A stretch of DNA of 64,000 nt, taken from positions 124,001 to 188,000 of the forward strand of contig NZ_JAKNRW010000006.1 in NCBI RefSeq assembly GCF_023072615.1, written 5' to 3'. The stretch's first letter is position 1. Every line of letters starts with the position of its first letter. The notes under the pieces are model-generated. The model saw only the letters and a program-made list of their open reading frames with translations. It was not told the origin of the DNA and made no database searches. This stretch comes from Pseudomonas violetae (lineage in GTDB: Bacteria > Pseudomonadota > Gammaproteobacteria > Pseudomonadales > Pseudomonadaceae). The translations under genes were made by a program, and so were the position numbers. Below, one piece after another: positions 9,275 through 18,274 of this stretch.

Positions 9275-9580
9275 ATGAAACTCAAAACCAGCACGCTCCC
9301 CGTGTCCTATCGACTGGCGGTCACTTCGCGGGTGTTTGCCGCCGTGGTGGGCGGCTATGTTGTCGCCGCCTTGGCCAGTGTCAGCCTGACACTCTGGCTG
9401 CCGATGCCGCGCGCCGAGGCGGTGGTGACTGGGATGATGGTCTCGTTTCTGGTCTACCTGTGCGCCGTGTTGTGGTGCTTTGCCTGCCGCAGTGCTTGGC
9501 AGGCCTGGTACGGCTTGATGGTCCCGGCACTGGTGCTGGCGGCGGTCGGCGGTGTGGCTTACTGGATGGGGCAAGCATGA
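9275..9580 (+). CDS. DUF3649 iron-uptake membrane protein
   Basis: A 101-residue protein with three hydrophobic segments (about 14-36, 44-64 and 72-98) and little else. The start MKLKTSTLPVSYRL was chosen because the upstream part of the frame runs through the Fur box. The DUF3649 family is nearly always found next to a PepSY-type membrane protein and a TonB receptor in pseudomonads and is thought to assist siderophore-iron use. The exact job is unknown. The stop overlaps the next start (ATGA), indicating translational coupling. Confidence 0.75.
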   Translation: MKLKTSTLPVSYRLAVTSRVFAAVVGGYVVAALASVSLTLWLPMPRAEAVVTGMMVSFLVYLCAVLWCFACRSAWQAWYGLMVPALVLAAVGGVAYWMGQA

Positions 9581-11157
9581 AGGAGGGTTTTCGTCAGGCC
9601 ATGGCCTGGGTCCATACGTGGACCGGATTGCTTTTCGGCTGGCTGCTGTTCGCGATTTTCCTGACCGGCACACTCGCTTATTTCAACGACGAGATCAGCC
9701 ATTGGATGCAGCCGGAGATTCCGGCGCGGTCGGTTTCGTCGGAACACAGCCTCAACCTCGCCCAGCACTACCTGCAGCAACACGCACCGGGTGCTTCGCG
9801 CTGGCTGATCGATTTGCCAAGCGCCCGGCAACCGGCGCTCACGGTGCGCTGGCAACAGTCGCCCGCCAAGCGCGGTGAGCGTGGCCAGTTCAGTGAAAAA
9901 CGCCTCGACCCCCAGTCCGGCACTGAAGTGCAGGAACGGGAAACCCGGGGCGGCGATTTCTTCTATCGCTTCCATTTCCAGCTGCAGATGCCCCATCCGT
10001 GGGGGCGCTGGTTGTCGACGATTGCGGCCATGGTGATGTTCATCGGTTTGATCACCGGCATCATCACGCACAAGAAAATCTTCAAGGACTTCTTCACTTT
10101 CCGTCCGCGCAAGGGCCAGCGTTCGTGGCTGGATGGCCACAACGCGGTGGGTGTGCTGGTGCTGCCTTTTCACCTGATGATTAGCTATAGCAGCCTGGTG
10201 ATTTTCATGGCGATGGTCATGCCGGCGAGCATCCTCGCTTCCTATAAAGGTGATGTGCGGGCGTTCTACGATGAGGTCTTTACTGCCTCAAGCACGCCTG
10301 AACTGGCCGGCACCGCCGCTCAGCTGGCGCCGATGGCTCCGCTGCTGGAGCGGGCGCGGGAGCAGTGGTCTGGGGGGCGTGTGGCGCGCCTGACGGTGAA
10401 CAACCCGGGAGATGCCAATGCCTCGGTGGTGCTGGTGCGCGACGGTGCGGACCGGGTGGTGCACGACGTGAGCAGCGCGGTCACGTTCAATGGCGTCAGC
10501 GGGCAACTGCTCAGCGCCACGCCCGCGCAACCGGTGGCGATGGCAGTCGCTGGCAGTTTTTACGGCCTGCATATGGGCCGATTTGCCGGACCGGTGTTGC
10601 GTTGGCTGTACTTTATCTGCGGTCTGGCGAGCACGGCGGTGATTGGCACCGGGCTGGTGATCTGGCTGGGCAAGCGCCAACTCAAACATGCGAAAAGTGG
10701 CGTCATGCCGTTCGAGTTGCGGCTGGTGGAAATGCTGAATGTCGCCAGCATGGCCGGGTTGGCGGTGGCGGTGGCGGCGTTCTTCTGGGCCAATCGCCTG
10801 TTGCCGGTGCACATGCCTGCCCGAGCGGACTGGGAGGTCAACAGCTTCTTCATGCTGTGGGGCCTGAGCTTGATGCATGCGGTGATCCGACCTGGGCGCA
10901 CCGCCTGGATTGAACAACTGACTCTGGCCGCTCTGCTGTTCTGCGGTATTCCATTGCTCAATGCGCTGACCACCCCGCATCACTTGCTGGCGAGCCTGAG
11001 CCAAGGCGATTGGGCGATGGCCGGCTTTGACCTGGCGTGTCTGGGTAGCGGCCTGTTCCTGGCCTGGGCCGCGTGGAAAATGCGCCGCGCCGGCCTGCTT
11101 GCGACCACCACCGGCCACCGTGCACGTGCTGTTACCCTAAAGCGAGAGGCAATCTGA
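9577..11157 (+). CDS. PepSY-associated membrane protein, putative siderophore reductase (FoxB-like)
   Basis: 526 residues. The N-terminal membrane segment begins HTWTGLLFGWLLFAIFLTG, a periplasmic PepSY-like region follows, and further membrane segments occur near residues 150-175 (AAMVMFIGLITGIITHKK), 195-225, 340-370 and in the C-terminal third. Histidines near membrane ends (HTW, FHF, ITHKK, GLHMG) fit the haem-binding pattern of inner-membrane reductases that release iron from siderophores, of which FoxB is the known Pseudomonas example. The start ATG overlaps the DUF3649 stop. The locus context (Fur box, ECF sigma, TonB receptor) supports a ferric-siderophore reductase; the substrate is not known. 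Confidence 0.8.
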   Translation: MKEGFRQAMAWVHTWTGLLFGWLLFAIFLTGTLAYFNDEISHWMQPEIPARSVSSEHSLNLAQHYLQQHAPGASRWLIDLPSARQPALTVRWQQSPAKRGERGQFSEKRLDPQSGTEVQERETRGGDFFYRFHFQLQMPHPWGRWLSTIAAMVMFIGLITGIITHKKIFKDFFTFRPRKGQRSWLDGHNAVGVLVLPFHLMISYSSLVIFMAMVMPASILASYKGDVRAFYDEVFTASSTPELAGTAAQLAPMAPLLERAREQWSGGRVARLTVNNPGDANASVVLVRDGADRVVHDVSSAVTFNGVSGQLLSATPAQPVAMAVAGSFYGLHMGRFAGPVLRWLYFICGLASTAVIGTGLVIWLGKRQLKHAKSGVMPFELRLVEMLNVASMAGLAVAVAAFFWANRLLPVHMPARADWEVNSFFMLWGLSLMHAVIRPGRTAWIEQLTLAALLFCGIPLLNALTTPHHLLASLSQGDWAMAGFDLACLGSGLFLAWAAWKMRRAGLLATTTGHRARAVTLKREAI

Positions 11158-11484
11158 ATGCTGCTGGCCCTGTTGCTCTGCTACGGCGGTTTTACCGCCT
11201 TGTGCCTGTCGATGGACCGGCATCACGCCGAACTGCTCGGTCACAAGCCCACAACTGGTCGGCGCAAGCTATTGAAGCTGGTCGGCTGGTCGCTGCTGAG
11301 CGTTTCGCCATGGGTCCTGGTGACCCGGATCGGTTGGGGGGTGGGCCTGGTCGAATGGTTTGCGGTGTTGATGCTCAGTGCCTTATTGCTGGTGCTGTTG
11401 TTGCCGTACCGCCCGCGCGTGGTGCTGGCGCTCGCTGGGCTGAGCCTGCTCGCCAGCCCTGTTGCCGCACTCGCACAGTTATGA
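11158..11484 (+). CDS. DUF3325 small membrane protein
   Basis: 108 residues starting MLLALLLCYGGFTALCLSMDRHH. There are three hydrophobic segments (1-18, about 38-62 and 70-105), with the conserved DRHHAELLG loop and KLLKLVGWSLL, which I recognise as DUF3325. The start follows the PepSY gene's stop with no gap. DUF3649, PepSY and DUF3325 form a recurrent trio in Pseudomonas siderophore loci. No enzymatic motif is visible; it is probably a partner subunit or assembly factor for the PepSY protein. Confidence 0.75.
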   Translation: MLLALLLCYGGFTALCLSMDRHHAELLGHKPTTGRRKLLKLVGWSLLSVSPWVLVTRIGWGVGLVEWFAVLMLSALLLVLLLPYRPRVVLALAGLSLLASPVAALAQL

Positions 11485-11488
11485 CTTG

Positions 11489-12055
11489 ATGATTAGTCAC
11501 CCGCCCGAATCCAGTGAAGACGAACAACAAGGCGGGGAGCGCGCGCATTTCCTGCAAGTGTTCCTCTCCCAGCGCTCGCAGATGGAAGCACTGGTCAGCC
11601 GTCGGGTGGGTTGTCGGGCGACGGCGGCCGATCTGGTGCAGGATTTGTTCCTGCGTTTCTGGCGCAGGCCATTGGTGCAGGTCGAGGAACTCAATACCTA
11701 CCTGCTGCGCTGTGCTGGCAACATTGCCATCGACCATTTGCGCAGTGAAGGGGCACGTATGCGGGGCAACGAGGGTTGGTTGCCGGACCAGCCGGACAGC
11801 CACGGCAGCGAGCCCCAGGCGGCGCTGGAAGCCGGTAATGATTTGCGTCACGTCGAGGCGGCGTTGCGCGCATTGCCCGAGCGCACGCGGCACATTTTTC
11901 TGCTCAATCGCATCCATGGGCGCAAATATGCGCAGATCGCCAAAGCCATGGGCTTGTCCCAGAGTGCCGTGGAAAAACATATGATGCGCGCCCTCGAGGC
12001 CTGCAAGGCAAGCTTGCGGGAACCCGAACCGCGCACGCCAGGGAAAGCACCGTGA
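11489..12055 (+). CDS. FecI-like ECF RNA polymerase sigma factor
   Basis: 188 residues from ATG 11489 (MISHPPESSED); a TTG just upstream is an alternative and no strong ribosome binding site is seen. Sigma-2 region: ADLVQDLFLRFWRRP, with NTYLLRCAGNIAIDHLR. Sigma-4 region near residues 125-175: ERTRHIFLLNRIHGRKYAQIA, then GLSQSAVEKHMMRAL, the helix-turn-helix that reads the -35 element. The length is normal for iron-starvation sigma factors. It should transcribe the downstream receptor gene when the FecR-type partner reports a bound siderophore. It overlaps the anti-sigma gene by 4 bases. Confidence 0.9.
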   Translation: MISHPPESSEDEQQGGERAHFLQVFLSQRSQMEALVSRRVGCRATAADLVQDLFLRFWRRPLVQVEELNTYLLRCAGNIAIDHLRSEGARMRGNEGWLPDQPDSHGSEPQAALEAGNDLRHVEAALRALPERTRHIFLLNRIHGRKYAQIAKAMGLSQSAVEKHMMRALEACKASLREPEPRTPGKAP

Positions 12056-13041
12056 ACCACGCTGAACCAATCATTCCGACGCCGGCTCAGGAGCAGGCCG
12101 CCTACGCCTGGCTGAGCCTGTTGCATGACCAGCCCAGCCACGGCGATCAAGTGACCTTCAGCCGCTGGCTGCAGGCCGATCCCGCCCACGCCGAGGCCTA
12201 CGCCCAGGCCCAGGTGGTGTGGGAATTGAGCGAAGTACCGGCACGCACACTGGCCGCCGAAGATGCGCTTGCCTTGCAGGGTTACCTCAACGCGATGAAT
12301 CGTTCCCGCCAGTACCGTGTTCGGCGCTGGGCCGGCGGATTGGCTGTGGCGGCTTGTCTGTTGTTGATGATCGGCATGGGCGCCGGGTGGCAGCCGATGC
12401 GCTGGGTGGACGATCTGGGGGCGGATTATGTGTCGGCTCCAGGAGAGATCCGCACGTTGACCCTGGCTGATCACTCCCAGGTAACCCTCGATGCGGACAG
12501 CGCCATTGCGGTGGATTTCAGTGGCGGCGAACGGCATGTGCAATTGCGTCGCGGCGTCGGTTTTTTCAGCGTCACCCATACCGGCGAGCCTTTTGTAGTC
12601 GACGCGGAACAGGGCCAGGCGCGGGTGCTGGGTACGCAGTTTGAGGTGCGCCTGCAACCCGCTGGCGCTCAGGTGACGGTGCTGTCGGGTCGGGTCGGTG
12701 TCACGGTGCACAAGCAGGCTGCGCAGCAGATTGTCGGCGCGGGTCAGCAGGTGGCTTATGGCGCCGGCGCCGGCGGGAAACTTCATGGAGTAGACAGCGA
12801 AGCGCAACTGGCTTGGCGTCAGGGTTGGCTCAATTACTACAAAGTGCCGCTGTCGGACGTGGTGCAGGACCTTGGACGCTATTATCCAGGGCGGATCGTG
12901 TTGCTGAACGATGAGCTGGCGGCACGGCGGGTCAGTGGCAGTTTCCCGAGCAAGGATCCGCAGGCGGTGCTGAGTTCATTGCAGGGTGTGTTGGGGTTTG
13001 AGCAGACGCAGGTGTTGGGGCGTCTGATTATTTTGCGCTGA
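12052..13041 (+). CDS. FecR-family anti-sigma/sigma regulator
   Basis: 329 residues from a GTG start that overlaps the sigma gene stop (GTGA), preceded by AGGG. The N-terminal cytoplasmic domain (AAYAWLSLLHDQPSHGD, FSRWLQADPAHAEAY) is the DUF4880 sigma-binding part. A single membrane helix lies at about 98-118 (GLAVAACLLLMIGMGAGW). The periplasmic FecR domain follows (APGEIRTLTLADHSQVTLDADS, then VLGTQFEVR and VLSGRVGV), with a C-terminal STN-like part (YYKVPLSDVVQDLGRYYPG). It transmits the receptor's siderophore signal to the sigma factor and usually also holds the sigma factor inactive. Confidence 0.92.
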   Translation: MNHAEPIIPTPAQEQAAYAWLSLLHDQPSHGDQVTFSRWLQADPAHAEAYAQAQVVWELSEVPARTLAAEDALALQGYLNAMNRSRQYRVRRWAGGLAVAACLLLMIGMGAGWQPMRWVDDLGADYVSAPGEIRTLTLADHSQVTLDADSAIAVDFSGGERHVQLRRGVGFFSVTHTGEPFVVDAEQGQARVLGTQFEVRLQPAGAQVTVLSGRVGVTVHKQAAQQIVGAGQQVAYGAGAGGKLHGVDSEAQLAWRQGWLNYYKVPLSDVVQDLGRYYPGRIVLLNDELAARRVSGSFPSKDPQAVLSSLQGVLGFEQTQVLGRLIILR

Positions 13042-13052
13042 GGCCTCTGACG

Positions 13053-13123
13053 CCATCGCGAGCAGGCTCGCTCCCACATTTGAAACGCATTCCCCTGTGG
13101 GAGCGAGTCTGCTCGCGATGGGG
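13053..13123. repeat. REP pair (inverted), between FecR gene and receptor gene
   Basis: Two palindromic units in head-to-head orientation, at 13053-13079 and 13096-13123, with the core GCGAGCAGGCTCGC and flank CTCCCACA. The unit at 13053 is identical to the one found inside algK at 42611. It splits the sigma/anti-sigma genes from the receptor gene and could attenuate readthrough. Confidence 0.85.
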
Positions 13124-13257
13124 TAAGAACAGACATCCCATTCTCTCCTATTAAAATATTTCACAAATTAATGTGAGGTATACCCCCGCGCCATCCGTGT
13201 AGTGACTGAAACTGCGAGTCATTTGCATCCGTTGCGGTTCTACACAGGTCATGAGCA

Positions 13258-15693
13258 ATGAAGTCCAGGGCAAGATTGGTTTCGGTCAAACAATGGTTAA
13301 GTGCTGCTGCACTGGGCTTTACGGCATCAGCCTGGCTGCCGTCGGGCATTGCGCTGGCCGACGCCGGGGCAACCCAGCAACACACCCAGTTCACGTTTGC
13401 CCTGTCTGCCAAACCGCTGCCCCAGGCCTTGAGTGACTTCAGCCGCATCACCGGCCTTAGCGTGGTCTACACCGACGAAGCGCCCTACGGCATCAACGCA
13501 CCGGCAGTCAGCGGGCAGATGAGTGCCGAGCAGGCACTGCAACGCTTGCTGGGCGGCTCGGGGTTCACCTTCCGCCGCACTGATGCCCGCACCCTCGTGC
13601 TTGAACCGCTGCCTACCCAGGGCGCCCTCAACCTCGGCGCGACCACCATCACCTCGGTCATGGAGGTCATGGATCAGTCCACCAGCTATCAGCCGCCACC
13701 CACCAGCTCAGTGATGCGTTCGCAGGCGTTGCTCCAGGAAATCCCGCAGACCGTCAACGTGATCCCGGCCCAGGTCATCCGCGATCAGGCGCCGCGCAAT
13801 CTGGATGATGCACTGGCCAACGTCAGTGGTATTACCCAAGGCAACACGCTGGGCAGTACCCAGGATTCGGTGATGACCCGCGGCTTCGGCGATAACCGCA
13901 ATGGCTCGATTATGCGTGATGGCATGCCGGTGATACAGGGCAGGGGCCTTAACGCCACGGTGGACCGGGTCGAAGTGCTCAAGGGCCCGGCTTCATTGCT
14001 GTATGGGATTCAGGACCCTGGCGGTGTGGTCAACATGGTCAGCAAGAAACCCGAACTTGAGCAATACAACGCCTTGAACCTGCGTGGCTCGACCTACGGC
14101 AACGGCAAGAACGGCAGCGGTGGCGGTCTCGACAGCACCGGCGCCCTGGGTGATTCCGGGTTGGCGTATCGCATGGTGCTGGACCACGATGACGAGGATT
14201 ACTGGCGCAATTACGGAGTACAGCGCCAGACCCTGGTAGCGCCGTCACTGGCTTGGTTCGGCGACAGCACCAGTGTGTTGTTCGCCTATGAACACCGTGA
14301 ATTTCTCACCCCGTTCGACCGCGGCACGGTGATTGATCCCCGGGACAATCATCCGCTGGACATCTCCCGCGAGCGTCGTCTCGACGAGCCGTTCAACGAC
14401 ATGGAAGGCCGTTCGGACCTTTATCACTTCGAGGCCGATCACGAGCTTGGCGACAACTGGAGCGCCCACTTCGGCTACAGCTGGAACCGCGAAACCTACG
14501 ACGCCAGCCAGGTACGCGTCACGGCCATCGATACCAGTCAAGGTACGCTGACACGCAACATGGACGGCACACAGAATGCGATCAGCACAGACCGCTTCAC
14601 CACGGCCAGCGTGGAAGGCAGGGTTGATGTGGCGGGCATGCAACATGACCTGGTGTTCGGTATCGACGACGAGTACCGCAAGATCTACCGTGCTGACCTG
14701 ATCCGCCAGAAAAGCCTGAGTACCTTCAGCTACACCCATCCGGTGTACGGCCGCGAAGTGGAAGGCACCACGGTCAGCCCGGCGGACAGCGCGCAGACCG
14801 ACATACTGCGCAGCGATTCGGTGTTTCTGCAGGACTCGATTCATTTGAACGATCAATGGATTTTGGTCGGCGGCGCGCGATTCCAGGAGTACGACCAGTA
14901 CGCTGGCAAAGGCGTACCGTTTCAGGTCAACACCGACAGCAAGGGCCAGAAGTGGGTGTCGCGTGCCGGACTGGTGTATCGCTACACCGATGCCCTGTCG
15001 TTCTATGGCAGCTACACCGAATCGTTCAAGCCCAACTCGACCATCGCGCCGCTGAGCGGCAGCAGCACGGTGTTGGATGGGAGCATCGCCCCGGAAGAAG
15101 CCAAGTCGTGGGAAGTCGGGGCCAAACTGGATCTACCAGGGCGTGTCACCGGCAACATTGCCTTGTTCGACATCAAGAAACGCAACGTATTGGTCGCCAA
15201 CTCCGAGGGGCCGGTGACGATCTACAGCGCCGCTGGCGAAGTACGATCCCGTGGCCTGGAAGTGGATGTGAGCGGCCAGCTCAGTGACCGCTGGAGCATG
15301 ATTGGAAGTTACGCGTACACCGACGCCGAGGTCACTGAAGATCCAACCTACAAGGGCAAGAAGCTGCAAAATGTGGCGAAGAACAGTGGCTCGCTGTCGG
15401 CGGTGTATGACTTTGGCAACATTTGCGGAGGTGACCAGTTGCGGGTGGGCGCTGGCGCTCGTTACGTCGGCGAGCGGGCGGGTAATGCAGTGAATGATTT
15501 TGACCTGCCGAGCTATACCGTGGCGGATGCGTTTGCCACCTATGACACCAAGGTCGAGGGCCAGAAGGTCAAGTTCCAGCTTAACGTGAAGAACCTGTTT
15601 GATCGCACCTACTACACCTCGGCGGCGAGCCGGTTCTTCGTGTCGATGGGGGATTCGCGGCAGGTGACGCTGTCGAGTACGCTGCAGTTCTAG
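13258..15693 (+). CDS. TonB-dependent siderophore receptor with signalling domain
   Basis: 811 residues: signal peptide of about 34 residues ending ...IALADAG, then an N-terminal STN signalling domain (residues 42-120: FALSAKPLPQALSDFSRITG, LSVVYTDEAP), which contacts FecR. The plug domain follows (QTVNVIPAQVIRDQAP, VMTRGFGDNRNG, VDRVEVLKGPASLLYG) and then the 22-strand barrel, ending in the expected aromatic residue (STLQF). It belongs to the hydroxamate-type siderophore receptors (FoxA/FiuA-like branch), an assignment helped by the FoxB-like gene; the true ligand needs testing. It likely has its own FecI-type promoter in the 216-bp gap upstream. The ATG is 7 bases downstream of an out-of-frame ATG. 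Confidence 0.92.
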   Translation: MKSRARLVSVKQWLSAAALGFTASAWLPSGIALADAGATQQHTQFTFALSAKPLPQALSDFSRITGLSVVYTDEAPYGINAPAVSGQMSAEQALQRLLGGSGFTFRRTDARTLVLEPLPTQGALNLGATTITSVMEVMDQSTSYQPPPTSSVMRSQALLQEIPQTVNVIPAQVIRDQAPRNLDDALANVSGITQGNTLGSTQDSVMTRGFGDNRNGSIMRDGMPVIQGRGLNATVDRVEVLKGPASLLYGIQDPGGVVNMVSKKPELEQYNALNLRGSTYGNGKNGSGGGLDSTGALGDSGLAYRMVLDHDDEDYWRNYGVQRQTLVAPSLAWFGDSTSVLFAYEHREFLTPFDRGTVIDPRDNHPLDISRERRLDEPFNDMEGRSDLYHFEADHELGDNWSAHFGYSWNRETYDASQVRVTAIDTSQGTLTRNMDGTQNAISTDRFTTASVEGRVDVAGMQHDLVFGIDDEYRKIYRADLIRQKSLSTFSYTHPVYGREVEGTTVSPADSAQTDILRSDSVFLQDSIHLNDQWILVGGARFQEYDQYAGKGVPFQVNTDSKGQKWVSRAGLVYRYTDALSFYGSYTESFKPNSTIAPLSGSSTVLDGSIAPEEAKSWEVGAKLDLPGRVTGNIALFDIKKRNVLVANSEGPVTIYSAAGEVRSRGLEVDVSGQLSDRWSMIGSYAYTDAEVTEDPTYKGKKLQNVAKNSGSLSAVYDFGNICGGDQLRVGAGARYVGERAGNAVNDFDLPSYTVADAFATYDTKVEGQKVKFQLNVKNLFDRTYYTSAASRFFVSMGDSRQVTLSSTLQF

Positions 15694-15711
15694 AGGTAGA
15701 CCGCGTTATCG

Positions 15712-15809
15712 TTCATCGCGAGCAAGCTTGCTCCCACAGGGTTGAATGTCGTTTGCAAAAACGGGTTTCGACGCTCATCACTGTGGGAGTGAGCCCTGCT
15801 CGCGATGAC
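15712..15809. repeat. REP pair after the receptor gene
   Basis: Two inverted palindromic units, 15712-15739 (GCGAGCAAGCTTGCTCCCACA) and 15780-15809, separated by 40 bases. They lie between the convergent receptor and AraC genes, where they may serve as transcript ends. Confidence 0.8.
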
Positions 15810-15837
15810 GGCGGCAAAGTCGCTATACATTTCAGAC

Positions 15838-16713
15838 CTAGCGCAAAAACGCCTGCCGATACTCCCCAGGCGTCCCACCCAGCGCCTGGCGAAACCGATT
15901 GGTGAAATGACTGGCACTGGAAAACCCGCAAGCCAGTGCAATCTCCCCCAATGGCTGTGCGGTCGTGCGCAACAGATGCTGCGCCCGACGCAAGCGTCGC
16001 GCCAGCACATACTGGTGCGGTGGCAAGCCAAAGCTCTGGCGAAACATCCGCGCAAAGTGATATTCCGACAACGCGCACAACCCGGCCAGTTGTCCCAGGC
16101 TGATGGCATCGGCCAGTTGACTGTCGATGAACTCGACCAGTTGCCGCCGCTGATGCGCCGCCAGTCCGCCCTTGAGCCGCAACCCTTCGCGTTTGCCCAC
16201 CTGACCAAGTAACACGTGACTCAGCATCTCGTGGGCCAGGCTGCTGGTGAGGAGGCGTTCGCCGGGCTCATCCCAGTTGAGCGCGATCAACTGGCGAAAG
16301 CGCCGTGCCTGGATCGGGTCGTCAAGAAAGGTGTACTCGCGCAGGAGCAATTCGCGAGGTTCGCGGTCGAGCAGGGTGACGCAGCCCAGGGCAAATTGCT
16401 CAGGGCTGAAATACACATGCGCCAGGCGGATATCGCCATTGATCACCCAAGCCGAGGGATGCTCCGCTGGGAGGATGCACAGCTTGTCCGGGCCGCCCAT
16501 GATCCCGGGTTGATCGCGCCGGAAAGTGCCGGTACCCCCGCCGATGTAGCAAGACAGGGTGTGATGACTTGGCGCCTCGTAGTCCTGAGCGTCGTGATAA
16601 TTGTTCCACAGGGCTGCAGCCATGCCGTCACCGAGTTCGGCACTGTGCTCGAGGCGAGCATGGGGCGAACGGTTAAGGGCTTGAAAGACTTGCAGGGTTT
16701 CCAGTGCGGGCAT
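15838..16713 (-). CDS. AraC-family transcriptional regulator
   Basis: 291 residues from ATG 16713 (MPALETLQVFQAL), which has GGAG 8 bases upstream; the longer frame to 16806 lacks this. The N-terminal cupin-like sensing half contains HHTLSCYIGGGTGTFRR and a PAEHPSAWVINGDIRLAHVYF strand. The C-terminal two helix-turn-helix motifs are near residues 190-290 (ISLGQLAGLCALSEYHFARMFRQ; PLGEIALACGFSSASHFTNRFRQ), with the family signature ending GGTPGEYR. It is transcribed divergently from an EamA transporter gene 136 bases away, its most likely target. The ligand is not known. Confidence 0.9.
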   Translation of the reverse strand: MPALETLQVFQALNRSPHARLEHSAELGDGMAAALWNNYHDAQDYEAPSHHTLSCYIGGGTGTFRRDQPGIMGGPDKLCILPAEHPSAWVINGDIRLAHVYFSPEQFALGCVTLLDREPRELLLREYTFLDDPIQARRFRQLIALNWDEPGERLLTSSLAHEMLSHVLLGQVGKREGLRLKGGLAAHQRRQLVEFIDSQLADAISLGQLAGLCALSEYHFARMFRQSFGLPPHQYVLARRLRRAQHLLRTTAQPLGEIALACGFSSASHFTNRFRQALGGTPGEYRQAFLR

Positions 16714-16849
16714 GATCGATTCTCCAACGCCTTGCATCCTACTCCGTAGCGCGTGACCTGCCAGCCCGTGGCCGGACAAAAGCGCAAGTTTATGCAAGTG
16801 CGACAAGGCCTGGCGCAGGACACTGAGCGCCTATTCAGGAGCTTTGATC

Positions 16850-17752
16850 ATGAACCTTTCGCTGTATTTGCTGACCGTGCTGATCTGGGGCACCACCTGG
16901 ATTGCTTTGAAATGGCAGTTGGGCGTGGTCGCCATCCCGGTGTCGATCGTCTATCGCTTCGGCCTCGCCGCGCTGGTGCTGTTCGTGATGTTGCTGCTCA
17001 GCCGCCGCCTGCAAGTGATGAATCGCCGCGGCCATCTGATTTGCCTGGCGCAGGGCTTGTGTTTGTTTTGCGTCAACTTCATGTGTTTCCTCACGGCCAG
17101 CCAGTGGATCCCTAGCGGACTGGTGGCGGTAGTGTTTTCCACCGCGACGTTGTGGAACACCCTGAACGCCCGGGTATTCTTCGGTCAGAAGATCGCTCGT
17201 AATGTATTGATGGGGGGCGCACTGGGTTTGCTCGGGCTCGGCCTGTTGTTCTGGCCAGAACTCGCAGGCCACACCGCCTCCCCGGAAACCTTGCTTGGCC
17301 TGGGATTGGCGCTGTGCGGCACGCTGTGTTTTTCTGCCGGCAACCTGTTATCGAGCCTGCAGCAGAAAGCCGGCCTCAAGCCGCTGACGACCAATGCCTG
17401 GGGCATGGCCTATGGCGCAGCGATGTTATCGGCCTGGTGCCTGGTCAGGGGCATTCCGTTCGACATGGAGTGGAACACGCGCTACATCGGCTCATTGCTG
17501 TACCTGGTGATTCCAGGTTCGGTCATCGGCTTCACCGCCTACCTGACATTGGTCGGACGCATGGGGCCGGAGCGAGCCGCTTACTGCACCGTATTGTTTC
17601 CGGTAGTTGCGCTGAATGTGTCGGCATTTGCCGAAGGTTACCAGTGGACCGCTCCGGCACTCGTCGGGCTGGTGCTGGTCATGCTGGGTAACGTGTTGGT
17701 GTTTCGTAAGCCTCGCGCCATTGTTAAACCCATGACTGGCAAACTGGCGTGA
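16850..17752 (+). CDS. EamA/DMT-superfamily transporter
   Basis: 300 residues, about ten membrane segments in two repeats of the EamA fold. The first repeat opens LYLLTVLIWGTTWIALKW, a hallmark of the family; the second begins near residue 150 (ETLLGLGLALCGTLCFSAGNLLSSL). The start is ATG 16850, with AGGAG 7 bases upstream, in preference to the TTG six bases earlier. Such proteins export amino acids or other small metabolites by proton exchange. It is divergent from an AraC regulator that probably controls it, and ends 12 bases before a convergent gene. Confidence 0.88.
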   Translation: MNLSLYLLTVLIWGTTWIALKWQLGVVAIPVSIVYRFGLAALVLFVMLLLSRRLQVMNRRGHLICLAQGLCLFCVNFMCFLTASQWIPSGLVAVVFSTATLWNTLNARVFFGQKIARNVLMGGALGLLGLGLLFWPELAGHTASPETLLGLGLALCGTLCFSAGNLLSSLQQKAGLKPLTTNAWGMAYGAAMLSAWCLVRGIPFDMEWNTRYIGSLLYLVIPGSVIGFTAYLTLVGRMGPERAAYCTVLFPVVALNVSAFAEGYQWTAPALVGLVLVMLGNVLVFRKPRAIVKPMTGKLA

Positions 17753-17764
17753 AGCGCAGGGTCT

Positions 17765-18274
17765 TCAGGTGTCCTTCACAACGGTCAGGTAAATCAGGGC
17801 GAAGAACATGTAAATAATATTGTTCTGCGCCCAGCGAAAGGCGTCCTGTTGCGTGGAGTATTCCATGTCGAACCATTCACTGAGAATGGTGATGTAGAAC
17901 ACGTGATAGACGAACAGCGCCAGGGTGAAGCCAACGATGGCAAACCTTTTGGCTTCATCAAATTCGCTGCGGGGTGCTTTCAATTTTCGAAAAAGTTGCG
18001 CGGTGCCGTATAGCAAGCTGGAAGTGAAGATGATTTCCAGGGTGATGATTCCCCAGTAAAAGCGGTGATGAAACAATGACGAGTGGATTGCGCGGTACTT
18101 TCTGGAATCGTTGCCGTAAGTATCACTCATGCTGAGAACGCGGCCGATGAAGTCGGAGTAGGCCGCATAGTCGGTGAAATTGTTGAGAAGGGTGGTCAGG
18201 CCGAAAATGGCCGCCATCAATACGATTAAAGTTTTGCTCCGCCTGATGGTGATGGCGGTCGTGAAGTTGCTCAT
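17765..18274 (-). CDS. DUF2165-type small membrane protein
   Basis: 169 residues from ATG 18274 (MSNFTTAITIRRSKT), with GGAG nine bases upstream. Four hydrophobic segments: about 18-36 (LIVLMAAIFGLTTLLN), 72-92 (FYWGIITLEIIFTSSLLYG), 113-131 and 148-165. A short soluble loop with NNFTDYAAYSDFIGRVLSMSD follows the first segment. I recognise this as the DUF2165 family of predicted integral membrane proteins; function unknown. Its base composition is visibly poorer in G+C than its neighbours (many AT-rich codons), so it may have been acquired more recently. Confidence 0.7.
   Translation of the reverse strand: MSNFTTAITIRRSKTLIVLMAAIFGLTTLLNNFTDYAAYSDFIGRVLSMSDTYGNDSRKYRAIHSSLFHHRFYWGIITLEIIFTSSLLYGTAQLFRKLKAPRSEFDEAKRFAIVGFTLALFVYHVFYITILSEWFDMEYSTQQDAFRWAQNNIIYMFFALIYLTVVKDT

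Noticed and set aside
13053..13123. CRISPR-like repeats
   Set aside because: The repeats are inverted palindromic pairs scattered singly between genes, without the regular direct-repeat and unique-spacer pattern or nearby cas genes.
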